From positions 1-12,426 of the forward strand of contig JAJYHP010000086.1 of the NCBI GenBank assembly GCA_021784715.1: a DNA stretch of 12,426 nt. Direction: 5' to 3'. Made by a program: the position numbers and the translations under genes. This DNA comes from a bacterium (GTDB lineage Bacteria > Eremiobacterota > Eremiobacteria > Baltobacterales > Baltobacteraceae). Under the pieces are notes generated by a model. The model saw nothing but the letters and a program-made list of their open reading frames with translations. It did no database searches and had not been told where the DNA came from. Shown here one piece after another: positions 1 through 6,792 of the stretch. Position 1 is the first letter of the stretch. Each line of letters starts with the position of its first letter.

Positions 1-899
1 CCGGCTCCGATGCACGACGTATAGGCGAGGGTGTCGGCCGAGCTCGCGATCTGCGCGATGCTCTCGCTCTGCGGGCGTCGATAGGCGAAGCGGCCGTGTA
101 GGTAGCTATCGACGGTATCTTGCCGCGAGGTCGGCGTATAGTTGCCGTAGCTCCCGGGAACGCCGAGATGCTGCGAGGTGATGCCGAGATTGAAGCGGGC
201 GTCGATGGCGCCGAACCGATGCGTGAAATCGCTACGGAACGTCGATCGTTCGACATCGGCGTTGGCGCGCGTCGTTCCATCGGGGAGCGCGTAGGCATTC
301 GTCGCCACGTAACGCTCGAAGCTCAGATACGGTACGTCGATGCGAAGATCGTTGGTTCCAAAGGAGCCCGTACGGAGATCGACGCGCGTATGGCGACGCG
401 GCGCGGTGATGATATTGATGACGCCGCCGATCGCGCCCGATCCAAAGAGCGTCGAGCCGCCGCCTTCGACCACTTCGATGCGTTCGACGCCCGAGGTGGA
501 GACGGTCGAGAGATCGGGTGCGCCTAATTGCATTCCGCGCAACGGCGTTCCGTCGAGTAAAACGAGCGTTTCATCGGCGGTCGCTCCGCGCATCGTAATC
601 GACGCGCCGGCACCGGGACCGTAGCGCGTTACGAACGCGCCGGGGATCGAGGAGAGTGCTTGCGCGATGCTCGTCCAGCCGTGCTTCGCAATATCGGCGC
701 GCGTGATGACGTAGGTCGATCGTACGGCGTCGGTCAGGGGCTCGTTCGAACGATCGGCGGTAACGACGCGCACGATCGTGCGCAGCGGCTTGGCCGTGGG
801 TTTGGGAGAGGGAGCCGCCGCAAGAGCGACCGCAGCGGAGGATGAGAGAAGGAGCGCGCACAGCGTGGCGCGCGAAACAGCACGAAAAGAAGCGTGCAT
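1..899 (-). CDS. btuB: TonB-dependent outer-membrane receptor, BtuB-like (5' part, runs off left edge)
   Basis: The frame read leftward from ATG 899 encodes the first 299 residues of a TonB-dependent receptor. Residues 1-29 are a Sec signal peptide: basic start, hydrophobic LCALLLSSSAAVALAAA, likely cut near AAA/P. A plug domain follows at about 50-160, with family motifs DETLVLLDGTPL, VERIEVVEGGGSTLFGS and AIGGVINIIT, then the first barrel strands. Plugs of this kind gate a 22-strand barrel that imports scarce ligands using TonB energy. The assignment to vitamin B12 rests mainly on the cobalamin riboswitch directly upstream on the same strand and on the divergent btuF-like gene. The start is supported by AAAGGA six bases before the ATG. 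I could not point to a convincing TonB box. The barrel and C-terminus lie outside the window. The receptor class is near certain; the B12 substrate is likely. Another cobalt-corrinoid ligand is the main alternative. Confidence 0.88.
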   Translation of the reverse strand, partial: MHASFRAVSRATLCALLLSSSAAVALAAAPSPKPTAKPLRTIVRVVTADRSNEPLTDAVRSTYVITRADIAKHGWTSIAQALSSIPGAFVTRYGPGAGASITMRGATADETLVLLDGTPLRGMQLGAPDLSTVSTSGVERIEVVEGGGSTLFGSGAIGGVINIITAPRRHTRVDLRTGSFGTNDLRIDVPYLSFERYVATNAYALPDGTTRANADVERSTFRSDFTHRFGAIDARFNLGITSQHLGVPGSYGNYTPTSRQDTVDSYLHGRFAYRRPQSESIAQIASSADTLAYTSCIGA

Positions 900-901
900 A
901 C

Positions 902-948
902 CCGGTCCTTTCAACGCGAGGTGGTGATGCATAACGCTCCGGGACCGG
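902..948 (-). promoter_or_regulatory. Possible ribosome-site-sequestering hairpin linking riboswitch and btuB
   Basis: The btuB Shine-Dalgarno sequence AAAGGA (911-906) sits in AAAGGACCGGGT. Its GGACCGG (908-902) is exactly complementary to CCGGTCC (948-942) at the end of the B12 box. A 7-bp stem with a loop of about 33 bases would hide the ribosome site. This suggests control of translation rather than a terminator; no hairpin followed by a T-run is seen here. Whether the stem forms in the bound or free state cannot be told by eye. Confidence 0.45.
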
Positions 949-1085
949 TATCCTGACTCCGCGGATCCTCGCCGTTTTGCCGTTCGTCTTCCCGTCGCCG
1001 AGGCGATAGTGACGAATGGCGGCTCCCCGCTAACAGTGGCGCGACCGTGCCGGATTCTCACCGGCTTCCCGCGCCCGGGCGTGAC
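930..1085 (-). promoter_or_regulatory. Cobalamin (adenosylcobalamin-type) riboswitch in the btuB leader
   Basis: On the minus strand the leader holds the conserved core of the cobalamin riboswitch class. GGGAAGCCGGTGAGAATCC (from 1070 down) is followed by GGCACGGTCGCGCCACTGT, and then the B12-box region GGAGTCAGGATACCGGTCC (960-942). These match the family core (GGGAA..GGTG.AA.TCC, CGCCACTGT, AGTCAGGA.ACC) in order and with suitable spacing. The aptamer lies just upstream of the BtuB-like start at 899, so cobalamin should lower receptor synthesis when plentiful, as in known btuB leaders. The core is certain by eye. The outer ends and the P1 stem are estimates. Confidence 0.93.
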
Positions 1086-1108
1086 GGGGCTCATTGGACC
1101 ACGCAGGC

Positions 1109-1113
1109 GAGGG
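1109..1113 (+). promoter_or_regulatory. Ribosome binding site that sets the btuF start
   Basis: GAGGG lies nine bases before GTG 1123. It favours that start over an in-frame ATG at 1009, which would put a Pro/Gly/Arg-rich, non-signal-like leader through the DNA of the riboswitch. Confidence 0.5.
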
Positions 1114-1122
1114 TTCCTGGTA

Positions 1123-1962
1123 GTGCGAAGGTCGCACGTTGTGTTTCACGCCCTCCGTGCCGCGACGATCGTCGCGAGCTTGCTCGCGCCGCACCGGATC
1201 GTTTCGCTGCTCCCATCGCTAACCGAAGATATCTGCGCGCTCGGTCTTCAAAGCCAACTCATCGCGGTCTCGGCGTATTCGAGCGATATTCCGTGTGCCA
1301 AGGGCTTGCCGCGGGTCGGCGATTATCAGAGTGTCGATAACGAACGCATCGTTGCATTGCACGCCGATCTCGTTTTCGGGTTGCCTTCGCAAGCGCAACT
1401 CGTCGCCCCGCTACGCGCGCTCGGAATGCACGTCGTTTTGGTTCCCGACGAGAGTTACGAGGATATCTACCTCGACATCGCGCGCATCGGAGCGGCCGCA
1501 GGCGTCGCGCCGCGCGCCGCCCGGTTGACGGAGCGGTTGAAGGCGAAGGTCGCCGCGCTTCACGCGCGCACGCGATCCTTTCGTACGCATCCACGCGTCT
1601 TCGTCGCGCTGAGCGTCGAACCGATTTGGACGGTGGGACCGCAGAGCTATATCGCGCGGATGATCGAGCTCGCCGGTGGACGCCCCGCGGTGACGCAACT
1701 CCCGCAGCCCTACGCGTTGTACAGCCCGGAGCGATTGCTCGCGCTTCGCCCGGATGCGATCGTCGCGACGCGCGATAGCGAGATCGATACGGTGCTCGCG
1801 AAGGCTCCGTGGAGGGAGTTGCGCGCCGTACGGCGAGATCGAATCCTCATCCCTCCGAACGACGATATCCTCGTTCATCCCAGCCCGCGTTTTATTGAAG
1901 GACTCCGGTGGCTCATTCAACGACTGCAACCGATAGCAAACCACAGCGCGCACTCGTCGTAG
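1123..1962 (+). CDS. btuF: BtuF-like periplasmic vitamin B12-binding protein
   Basis: This 279-residue protein is a helical-backbone metal-receptor type substrate-binding protein, the class that hands cobalamin to the BtuCD transporter. Residues 1-22 form a modest signal-like segment (RRSH, then VVFHALRAATIVASLLA). The mature part opens with RIVSLLPSLTEDICALGL, the typical first strand and helix of BtuF/FhuD-like proteins, followed by the characteristic pattern IPCAKGLPRVGDYQSVDNERIVALHADLVFG. The length fits the family (E. coli BtuF is about 266). No lipobox is seen. GTG 1123 is chosen for its ribosome site and signal peptide; GTG 1141 is also possible, and an in-frame ATG at 1009 is less likely. 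Neighbours: it diverges from the BtuB-like receptor, and its 3' end overlaps hflX by 55 bases. No permease or ATPase gene is in the window. Siderophore or haem binding is the alternative; the riboswitch next door argues for corrinoids. Confidence 0.82.
   Translation: MRRSHVVFHALRAATIVASLLAPHRIVSLLPSLTEDICALGLQSQLIAVSAYSSDIPCAKGLPRVGDYQSVDNERIVALHADLVFGLPSQAQLVAPLRALGMHVVLVPDESYEDIYLDIARIGAAAGVAPRAARLTERLKAKVAALHARTRSFRTHPRVFVALSVEPIWTVGPQSYIARMIELAGGRPAVTQLPQPYALYSPERLLALRPDAIVATRDSEIDTVLAKAPWRELRAVRRDRILIPPNDDILVHPSPRFIEGLRWLIQRLQPIANHSAHSS
1897..1902 (+). promoter_or_regulatory. Ribosome binding site of hflX inside btuF
   Basis: GAAGGA lies five bases before GTG 1908, within the last codons of btuF. 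It supports that start and implies translational coupling of hflX to btuF. Confidence 0.55.
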
Positions 1963-3029
1963 CGGTCGATCTGCGCGACCCGCGGCGCCCGCTCGAACCG
2001 GAGTTGGCCGAATTTGAGGCGCTCGCGCGTGCGGTCGGCGTCACCATCTGCGAGCGCGTCGTACAGAAACGCGATGCGCCGGATCCGGCGACGCTGGTCG
2101 GTTCGGGCTTGCTCGCGGAACTGCCGGGGCGGGCCGCCGCGCTGGATTGCAACCTGCTGCTGGTGTTCAACGAACTTCGTCCGCGACAGCGCAAGAACAT
2201 CGAGAAGGCGCTGTCGCTGCCGATCGTCGACCGCACCATGCTGATTCTCGATGTGTTCGCGCAGCGCGCGCGTTCGCACGAAGGAAAACTCCAAGTGGAG
2301 CTGGCGCAATTACGCTACCGCTCGACGAAGCTCGCCGGCGGCGGCGCCGATCTCTCGCGTCTGGGCGGCGGGGTTGGAACCCGAGGCCCCGGTGAAACGA
2401 AGTTGGAGGTCGACCGCCGCCGCATCGCCGCGCGTATTCTCTTGCTGGAGAAGCGCATGGGCGAGGTGCGCCGCGGGCGGGCGACGCGCCGCCGCGAGCC
2501 CGGAACCGAACTCCGCGTCGCGCTGGTCGGCTACACGAACGTCGGCAAATCCTCGCTGCTCAATGCGATGGCACGCAGCGACATCTTCGTTGCCGACCAG
2601 CCCTTCGCCACGCTCGACCCCACCACGCGCCGCGTTTACCTCGCGCCGGGGATTTTCGCGCGCATCAGCGATACCGTCGGTTTCATCACCGATCTTCCCA
2701 CCGAACTCGTCGAAGCGTTTCGCGCGACGCTCGAAGAACTCGACGAAGCCGACGTGTTGGTGGAAGTGCTCGATGCCTCGAATCCTGATACGCCGCGACA
2801 ACGCGCCGCCGTCGAAGCGATCCTTCACGATCTCCATCTCGAAGAGACTCCGCGGCTGGTCGCGTTCAACAAAGGCGACGCCGCACGCGATGACGTCGGC
2901 ATCACCCCCGATGCGTTCGTTCTCAGCGCGCGCACCGGCGAGGGGATCGATGCGCTGCGAGCGGCACTTATCGAACGTGCATCGGATGTGCGAGCTCGTT
3001 CGCCGATTGCTCCGCAAGCCACACCGTAA
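1908..3029 (+). CDS. hflX: GTPase HflX
   Basis: This 373-residue protein is HflX, a ribosome-associated GTPase that in other bacteria splits stalled or stress-inactivated 70S ribosomes. The N-terminal HflX domain ends in the family's glycine-rich signature GGGADLSRLGGGVGTRGPGE (from residue 144), followed by a basic, helical linker. The G domain shows G1 GYTNVGKSS (208-216), G2-region FATLDPTTR, G3 DTVGF (255-259) and G4 NKGD (321-324), so all key nucleotide-binding motifs are intact. The length is slightly short of E. coli HflX (about 426) and matches compact family members. The GTG start is backed by GAAGGA five bases upstream and by the N-terminus RALVVAVDL, the usual first strand. The start overlaps btuF by 55 bases, so the two are probably cotranscribed although functionally unrelated. 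The 3' end overlaps the convergent channel gene by 62 bases. Confidence 0.96.
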   Translation: MAHSTTATDSKPQRALVVAVDLRDPRRPLEPELAEFEALARAVGVTICERVVQKRDAPDPATLVGSGLLAELPGRAAALDCNLLLVFNELRPRQRKNIEKALSLPIVDRTMLILDVFAQRARSHEGKLQVELAQLRYRSTKLAGGGADLSRLGGGVGTRGPGETKLEVDRRRIAARILLLEKRMGEVRRGRATRRREPGTELRVALVGYTNVGKSSLLNAMARSDIFVADQPFATLDPTTRRVYLAPGIFARISDTVGFITDLPTELVEAFRATLEELDEADVLVEVLDASNPDTPRQRAAVEAILHDLHLEETPRLVAFNKGDAARDDVGITPDAFVLSARTGEGIDALRAALIERASDVRARSPIAPQATP

Positions 3030-4044
3030 CGTCGGAGGCGAGCCAGCGCGCCATCTGTTCGAGGTGTCCGCTATAAAAATGACGGATGCGCGAGAACGCG
3101 GCGTACGCTTCGTGCCGGTCGCGCACGGTATATCCCGCGGATTCGAGGCGATCGCAGGCGAGCCCGAACTGCGTTTCGTCGATGCGCTCTCCCGGTGCGT
3201 GCGGCAGCAAGAAATAATTCGCCAGGTCGCTGAGCAGGTGCCGTGCCGCCCCGAGCAGCGCGCGCGCTTCGGCTTGCGCGTAGGGTGCTTCCACGGTGGT
3301 CACGGTGATCGCGGCGGCATCGAGCACCGCCCCGAGCGAACTCATCCACGAGTGGTTGTCGTGCGCGGAACGGAAGAGCGCGATCTGCGGATAGGCGAGC
3401 GTTTGATCGAGGGTGCTGACGCACCACGATTCCGCTTCGCGCAGGAAAGCCGCGAGTTCTTGCGGCGATTTCGTCTCCGCGCAAAACATCAACAGGCCGA
3501 TCCCGCTCGGCGGCGCACCCGCGCGCGCGCTCAAACGTACGACGAACTCTTCGCGTCGATTGAACGCCGCGAGCATCGTGAGGAGAAATGAGGCGAGGAC
3601 GGCGATGATGGTGACGCCGGTCGCCCCCGTCATGAGCGCGACCAGCCGGGTGAGGCCGTTCCCGGGAACGATGTCGCCGAAGCCGATGGTTAGCAACGTA
3701 ACGCCGGCAAAATAGATCGAACCCGGCCCGTTGGGGTGCGGGTGCAGATGGTCGCGCAAGGCATAGAAGATGCCGCCGAAGCCGAGAATGAGGAGTGTAA
3801 TCCAGATCCCGATCTGCACGAAGAGATTGAAAGGCGCGAAGAGCGAGAGGAATTCGTCGCGACGTCCGTGTTCGTTGAAGTTCGCGGCGATACGCTTCCA
3901 GAGCGGCCAACCAGCGCGCGAGAGCGTTCCGCTCGCGCGCCACGTACGGTTCGATGCGCGCGGAATAACGGCGAGAAAAATATCGCGTAGCGAGAGCGCA
4001 ACGAGGACGACACCACCGAGGGCGGCGAGGAGATCGAGCCACAT
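2968..4044 (-). CDS. Potassium channel-like membrane protein with large cytoplasmic C-terminal domain
   Basis: This 358-residue protein (from ATG 4044) has a hydrophobic segment at about 5-27, then a linker, then a classic two-helix pore unit: outer helix 74-96, selectivity filter TIGFGD (119-124) and inner helix 131-158. TIGFGD is a variant of the K+ channel filter TxGYGD, so K+ conduction is likely. Residues 165-358 are soluble and probably cytoplasmic. I see no recognisable TrkA-N/RCK Rossmann motif (no GxGxxG); the domain is mostly helical and resembles the uncharacterised tails of some Ion_trans_2 family proteins. An earlier in-frame ATG at 4095 would add 17 residues; neither start has a strong ribosome site. 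The gene diverges from the pilin-like gene and its 3' end overlaps hflX tail to tail. The gating ligand is unknown. Confidence 0.85.
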   Translation of the reverse strand: MWLDLLAALGGVVLVALSLRDIFLAVIPRASNRTWRASGTLSRAGWPLWKRIAANFNEHGRRDEFLSLFAPFNLFVQIGIWITLLILGFGGIFYALRDHLHPHPNGPGSIYFAGVTLLTIGFGDIVPGNGLTRLVALMTGATGVTIIAVLASFLLTMLAAFNRREEFVVRLSARAGAPPSGIGLLMFCAETKSPQELAAFLREAESWCVSTLDQTLAYPQIALFRSAHDNHSWMSSLGAVLDAAAITVTTVEAPYAQAEARALLGAARHLLSDLANYFLLPHAPGERIDETQFGLACDRLESAGYTVRDRHEAYAAFSRIRHFYSGHLEQMARWLASDVTVWLAEQSANELAHPMHVR

Positions 4045-4149
4045 GGGGCCGAGGTTCGCCGCCGGCCGCTGCGGTTCCGGGAGAGCGGTCCGCATTGCGG
4101 CAGTGAGCGCGGTGTCGTAGGCGCCTGCGACCGGGGAATAGCCGCGGGC

Positions 4150-6723
4150 ATGGATTCGCAACGCGGGTTTTCGCTGCTCGAAACGATGGCCGCGTTGGGC
4201 ATCGTCTCGCTGCTGCTGCTCGCCGGGCTCCGCCTTGCAACGCTCGCGCGCGCACCGGGGGCGACGGCAAACGCCGTCGCGCAACTCGACGCGGCGATCG
4301 CTCTAGCGCGCTCGCTCGCGCGGGGCTCGGGGAACGGCGCGACGCTGTTGTTGCTTCCGCGAACCGACGCGCGCGGAGCCGCGCTACCGGGCTTCCGCAT
4401 CGTTCTCTACCGCGGGCGCCCGAGCGTTGCGGGTGCGGCGACGCTCGCGCGAGAGCTGCCGCTCGTCGCCGATGCATCGCTGCGGGAAGCGAGCCTCGGT
4501 GCGCCGCCCTTCGCGCTGTTTTTTCGTCGCGACGGCACCGCCGTGGGAAGCGCGCATCCGGTGCTCTCCGGCGCGCCCTCCGATCCGCAGTTCGCGCCGA
4601 TCGCGGCCGAGCCGCCCTGCCCGAATGCGGCGGGAATCGTGTTGGAGATCGCGCGGAACGGAGCGACGGCAACGCGCGCGATTCCGTGCCCGAAGTCGCC
4701 GAATGCGTCGGTTCTCGCTCCGCAGCCTTCGATGACGCCGAACCCGCCGACGCTCGCGCCGCGCGCGCTGCTCTTTCACTGGCCGCACGCGCCGGAGAAG
4801 TGGTTTGCGATTGCGGAGTTCGGATATCGGCGCTGGTTCGCGGCGACCGGCGGAGCGATGCAGGGCTTCGCGTGCATCGGCGGCGGCGCTGCCGTCGTTG
4901 CGTTTCCCAGTGCGCCGCCGTATTCCGGGCCGCAGAGCGCCGCCGACGCCCAAAGCTCGCCGACACCCCCGAACGCGCCGTACGCATATGCCGTTGCGAC
5001 GAGCAGCGCGCCGGGTGCGATGGACGATGCGCCGGCGCATTTCCCGGTGCGCCCCGTCGGTGCGGGGCTCTGCCGCGTTCCGCTCGTTGACGCATTTGCG
5101 CGGCGCACCGACCCGTGGGGGAATTCGCTCGACGTAACGGTGCAGGTGATGGGCTGGTTGACGCTCTCGCAAGGCGGCAATAGTGCGACGAGTCAGACGC
5201 CGCCGCTTGCGACAACGCCGCAGTTGACCTCGGGGCAACCGGTAACGATTGCGGCGAGCAAGGCCGACGACAACGACCCCGCGGGAATCGTTCCCAGTAT
5301 CACCTCCTGGAATCCGGCGAGTTGCGCGAGCGTCTTCTCCTCTCCGGCGATCGTAAGCAACACACCGGGCAGCAACCCGCGTGCTACGGCGACGACGGTC
5401 TTCTCGCTCACCGATAGCACGCCGCCGTCTTCGGCGTTGACCTGTACGGGAACGGTGAACGATCAGTATGACGAGACGCCTGGGGTCGCGTTTACGGTCA
5501 ACGTCGCGGCAGCAGCCTCGGGTTACTACGCGCTCGCCGATGTCGCCGTATCGAGCGGCGGTACGACGGGGAATATCCCCTGCGCGCTCGCGACGCTCGC
5601 CGGACAAGGCAACGGCTGCAATATGACGGTGATCGCCCTCGCGCCGGTTCCGCAATCACCGTTGGTGGCGCTCGAAACACGCGTCGCGCCGTGGATCAAC
5701 GACGCACTCGGCGGTGGGGTCGCTGCTGCGTGTTCCGGGTGTATCCCTCAGCCAAAGCCAATCATAAGTTCGTGCTACAAAACATCCAGTTGCGCCTTGA
5801 CGATCAATCCATCATCCGGGGACACGTTGACGACGCCCGCCTTCACGCAGACGGGGCAAACTTGGTCGTTTACGGTCGGATTCACCTACGGAAGAGCCGT
5901 GACGGTAACGAGTTCCGATCCGAGCGCGGTGAGCGTGAGTCCGGGAACGGGAACGGGTTCGACGACGTTCGTTTTAACCGCTGGCACCAAAGCCGATTCT
6001 GCGGTGCAGATCACCGCTAGCACGTCGAGCAGTTCCGTCGGGTTAGCGGCGTCGTTGACGCTTCCAACGTCCTCGCCATCGAACTGTATATCAACGGGAC
6101 TACTCTTCACCTCGATTGGATGGACGAGTACATGGACGTGCAATCCCGGCATCATCGATCAATACCTCTACCTTGGTGGAGTGAATTACACGGCCAGCGA
6201 CCCGTCGTTGCAGACCTCGTTAAATACGATGGCATCGCAAATGGGCGTTTCGCTCGCGACTATTTGCCCTTCCGGGGACCTCTGCGTCTTAAACAAAGGG
6301 ATCGGCTTCTCCGGAACCACCTCTATGCCGTGTACGGACCCTAACGCTTGCTTGATCGATCCTGTCCCGAATGCATGCGGAACCCCCACTATTCCATGCA
6401 ACGGGGGAGGACATATCTCCGCTCATGCCACCTTCCAATTTGCGAACGCCGATCTCGGGGCGTACCGACAACAATTCGTTCAAGTCGATGCGAGCGGCAA
6501 CGTGATTTCGGGAGGGGGGAAACTACAAGGATATCATTACCCTTATCAAACAGGCGATGCGCCGCCAAACGAATGCGAGCAACTTAGCGGTGCGCCGGGG
6601 GTCAATCACTGCCTCGACCAAACACTCTTCGATATTCCGGCAACCGCAACCACCTACGTTCAATATCCAAGCCAAACGACGAACGCGCTCAGTCAAACGA
6701 AGGTGGCGCTGCCGTACCTGTAA
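4150..6723 (+). CDS. Giant type IV prepilin-like surface protein with Ig-like, Cys-rich C-terminus
   Basis: This 857-residue protein starts MDSQRG/FSLLETMAALGIV: a short leader, Gly at -1, Phe at +1, Glu at +5 and a hydrophobic helix to about residue 28. That is the class III signal cut and methylated by prepilin peptidase PilD. Residues 40-90 (LDAAIALARSLARGSGNGA, then GFRIVLYRG) follow the FimT/GspH minor-pseudopilin pattern. Normal pilins end near 150-200 residues, while this one continues for about 650 more. A Pro/Ala-rich stretch (about 190-300) is followed by Ser/Thr-rich beta segments of bacterial Ig-like character (for example VTVTSSDPSAVSVSPGTGTG) and a C-terminal region rich in Cys pairs. 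I count 22 Cys in all, suggesting disulfides outside the cell. It may be a tip adhesin on a pilus. No other pilus genes are adjacent. The ribosome site is weak (GGGGA, 12 bases upstream). The last third has lower GC. The prepilin call is firm; adhesion is inference. Confidence 0.85.
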   Translation: MDSQRGFSLLETMAALGIVSLLLLAGLRLATLARAPGATANAVAQLDAAIALARSLARGSGNGATLLLLPRTDARGAALPGFRIVLYRGRPSVAGAATLARELPLVADASLREASLGAPPFALFFRRDGTAVGSAHPVLSGAPSDPQFAPIAAEPPCPNAAGIVLEIARNGATATRAIPCPKSPNASVLAPQPSMTPNPPTLAPRALLFHWPHAPEKWFAIAEFGYRRWFAATGGAMQGFACIGGGAAVVAFPSAPPYSGPQSAADAQSSPTPPNAPYAYAVATSSAPGAMDDAPAHFPVRPVGAGLCRVPLVDAFARRTDPWGNSLDVTVQVMGWLTLSQGGNSATSQTPPLATTPQLTSGQPVTIAASKADDNDPAGIVPSITSWNPASCASVFSSPAIVSNTPGSNPRATATTVFSLTDSTPPSSALTCTGTVNDQYDETPGVAFTVNVAAAASGYYALADVAVSSGGTTGNIPCALATLAGQGNGCNMTVIALAPVPQSPLVALETRVAPWINDALGGGVAAACSGCIPQPKPIISSCYKTSSCALTINPSSGDTLTTPAFTQTGQTWSFTVGFTYGRAVTVTSSDPSAVSVSPGTGTGSTTFVLTAGTKADSAVQITASTSSSSVGLAASLTLPTSSPSNCISTGLLFTSIGWTSTWTCNPGIIDQYLYLGGVNYTASDPSLQTSLNTMASQMGVSLATICPSGDLCVLNKGIGFSGTTSMPCTDPNACLIDPVPNACGTPTIPCNGGGHISAHATFQFANADLGAYRQQFVQVDASGNVISGGGKLQGYHYPYQTGDAPPNECEQLSGAPGVNHCLDQTLFDIPATATTYVQYPSQTTNALSQTKVALPYL

Positions 6724-6735
6724 ATCGAACGCGAG

Positions 6736-6775
6736 AATAATAAACGGGAAGCAGTATCGCTTCCCGTTTATTATT
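6736..6775. terminator. Bidirectional intrinsic terminator
   Basis: AATAATAAACGGGAAGC (6736-6752) and its exact reverse complement GCTTCCCGTTTATTATT (6759-6775) flank a six-base loop. The stem is 17 bp, with a GC core and A/T-rich outer ends that give a U-rich tail on either strand. It lies between the converging stops of the pilin-like gene (6723) and the lipoprotein gene (6793), so it can end both transcripts. Confidence 0.9.
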
Positions 6776-6792
6776 TGCTAGAGATCGAGGAG

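Noticed and set aside
1009..1122. An N-terminal extension of btuF from ATG 1009
   Set aside because: The extension is antisense to the riboswitch core, is Pro/Gly/Arg-rich and not signal-like. GTG 1123 has a ribosome site and leads straight into a signal peptide.
2251..3591. A 446-codon plus-strand frame overlapping hflX and the channel gene
   Set aside because: Arg/Ser-rich shadow of hflX in another frame; hflX has all GTPase motifs.
3071..5215. A 714-codon open frame on the minus strand spanning the channel and pilin-like genes
   Set aside because: Its translation is extremely Arg/Ala/Ser-rich with no recognisable fold, and it runs through two better supported genes. It is a high-GC shadow frame.
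5193..5420. A 75-codon minus-strand frame with a fairly protein-like composition (Ala/Gly/Val/Leu)
   Set aside because: It lies entirely antisense within the pilin-like gene, has no clear ribosome site, and its composition simply mirrors the Thr/Ser/Ala codons of the sense strand.
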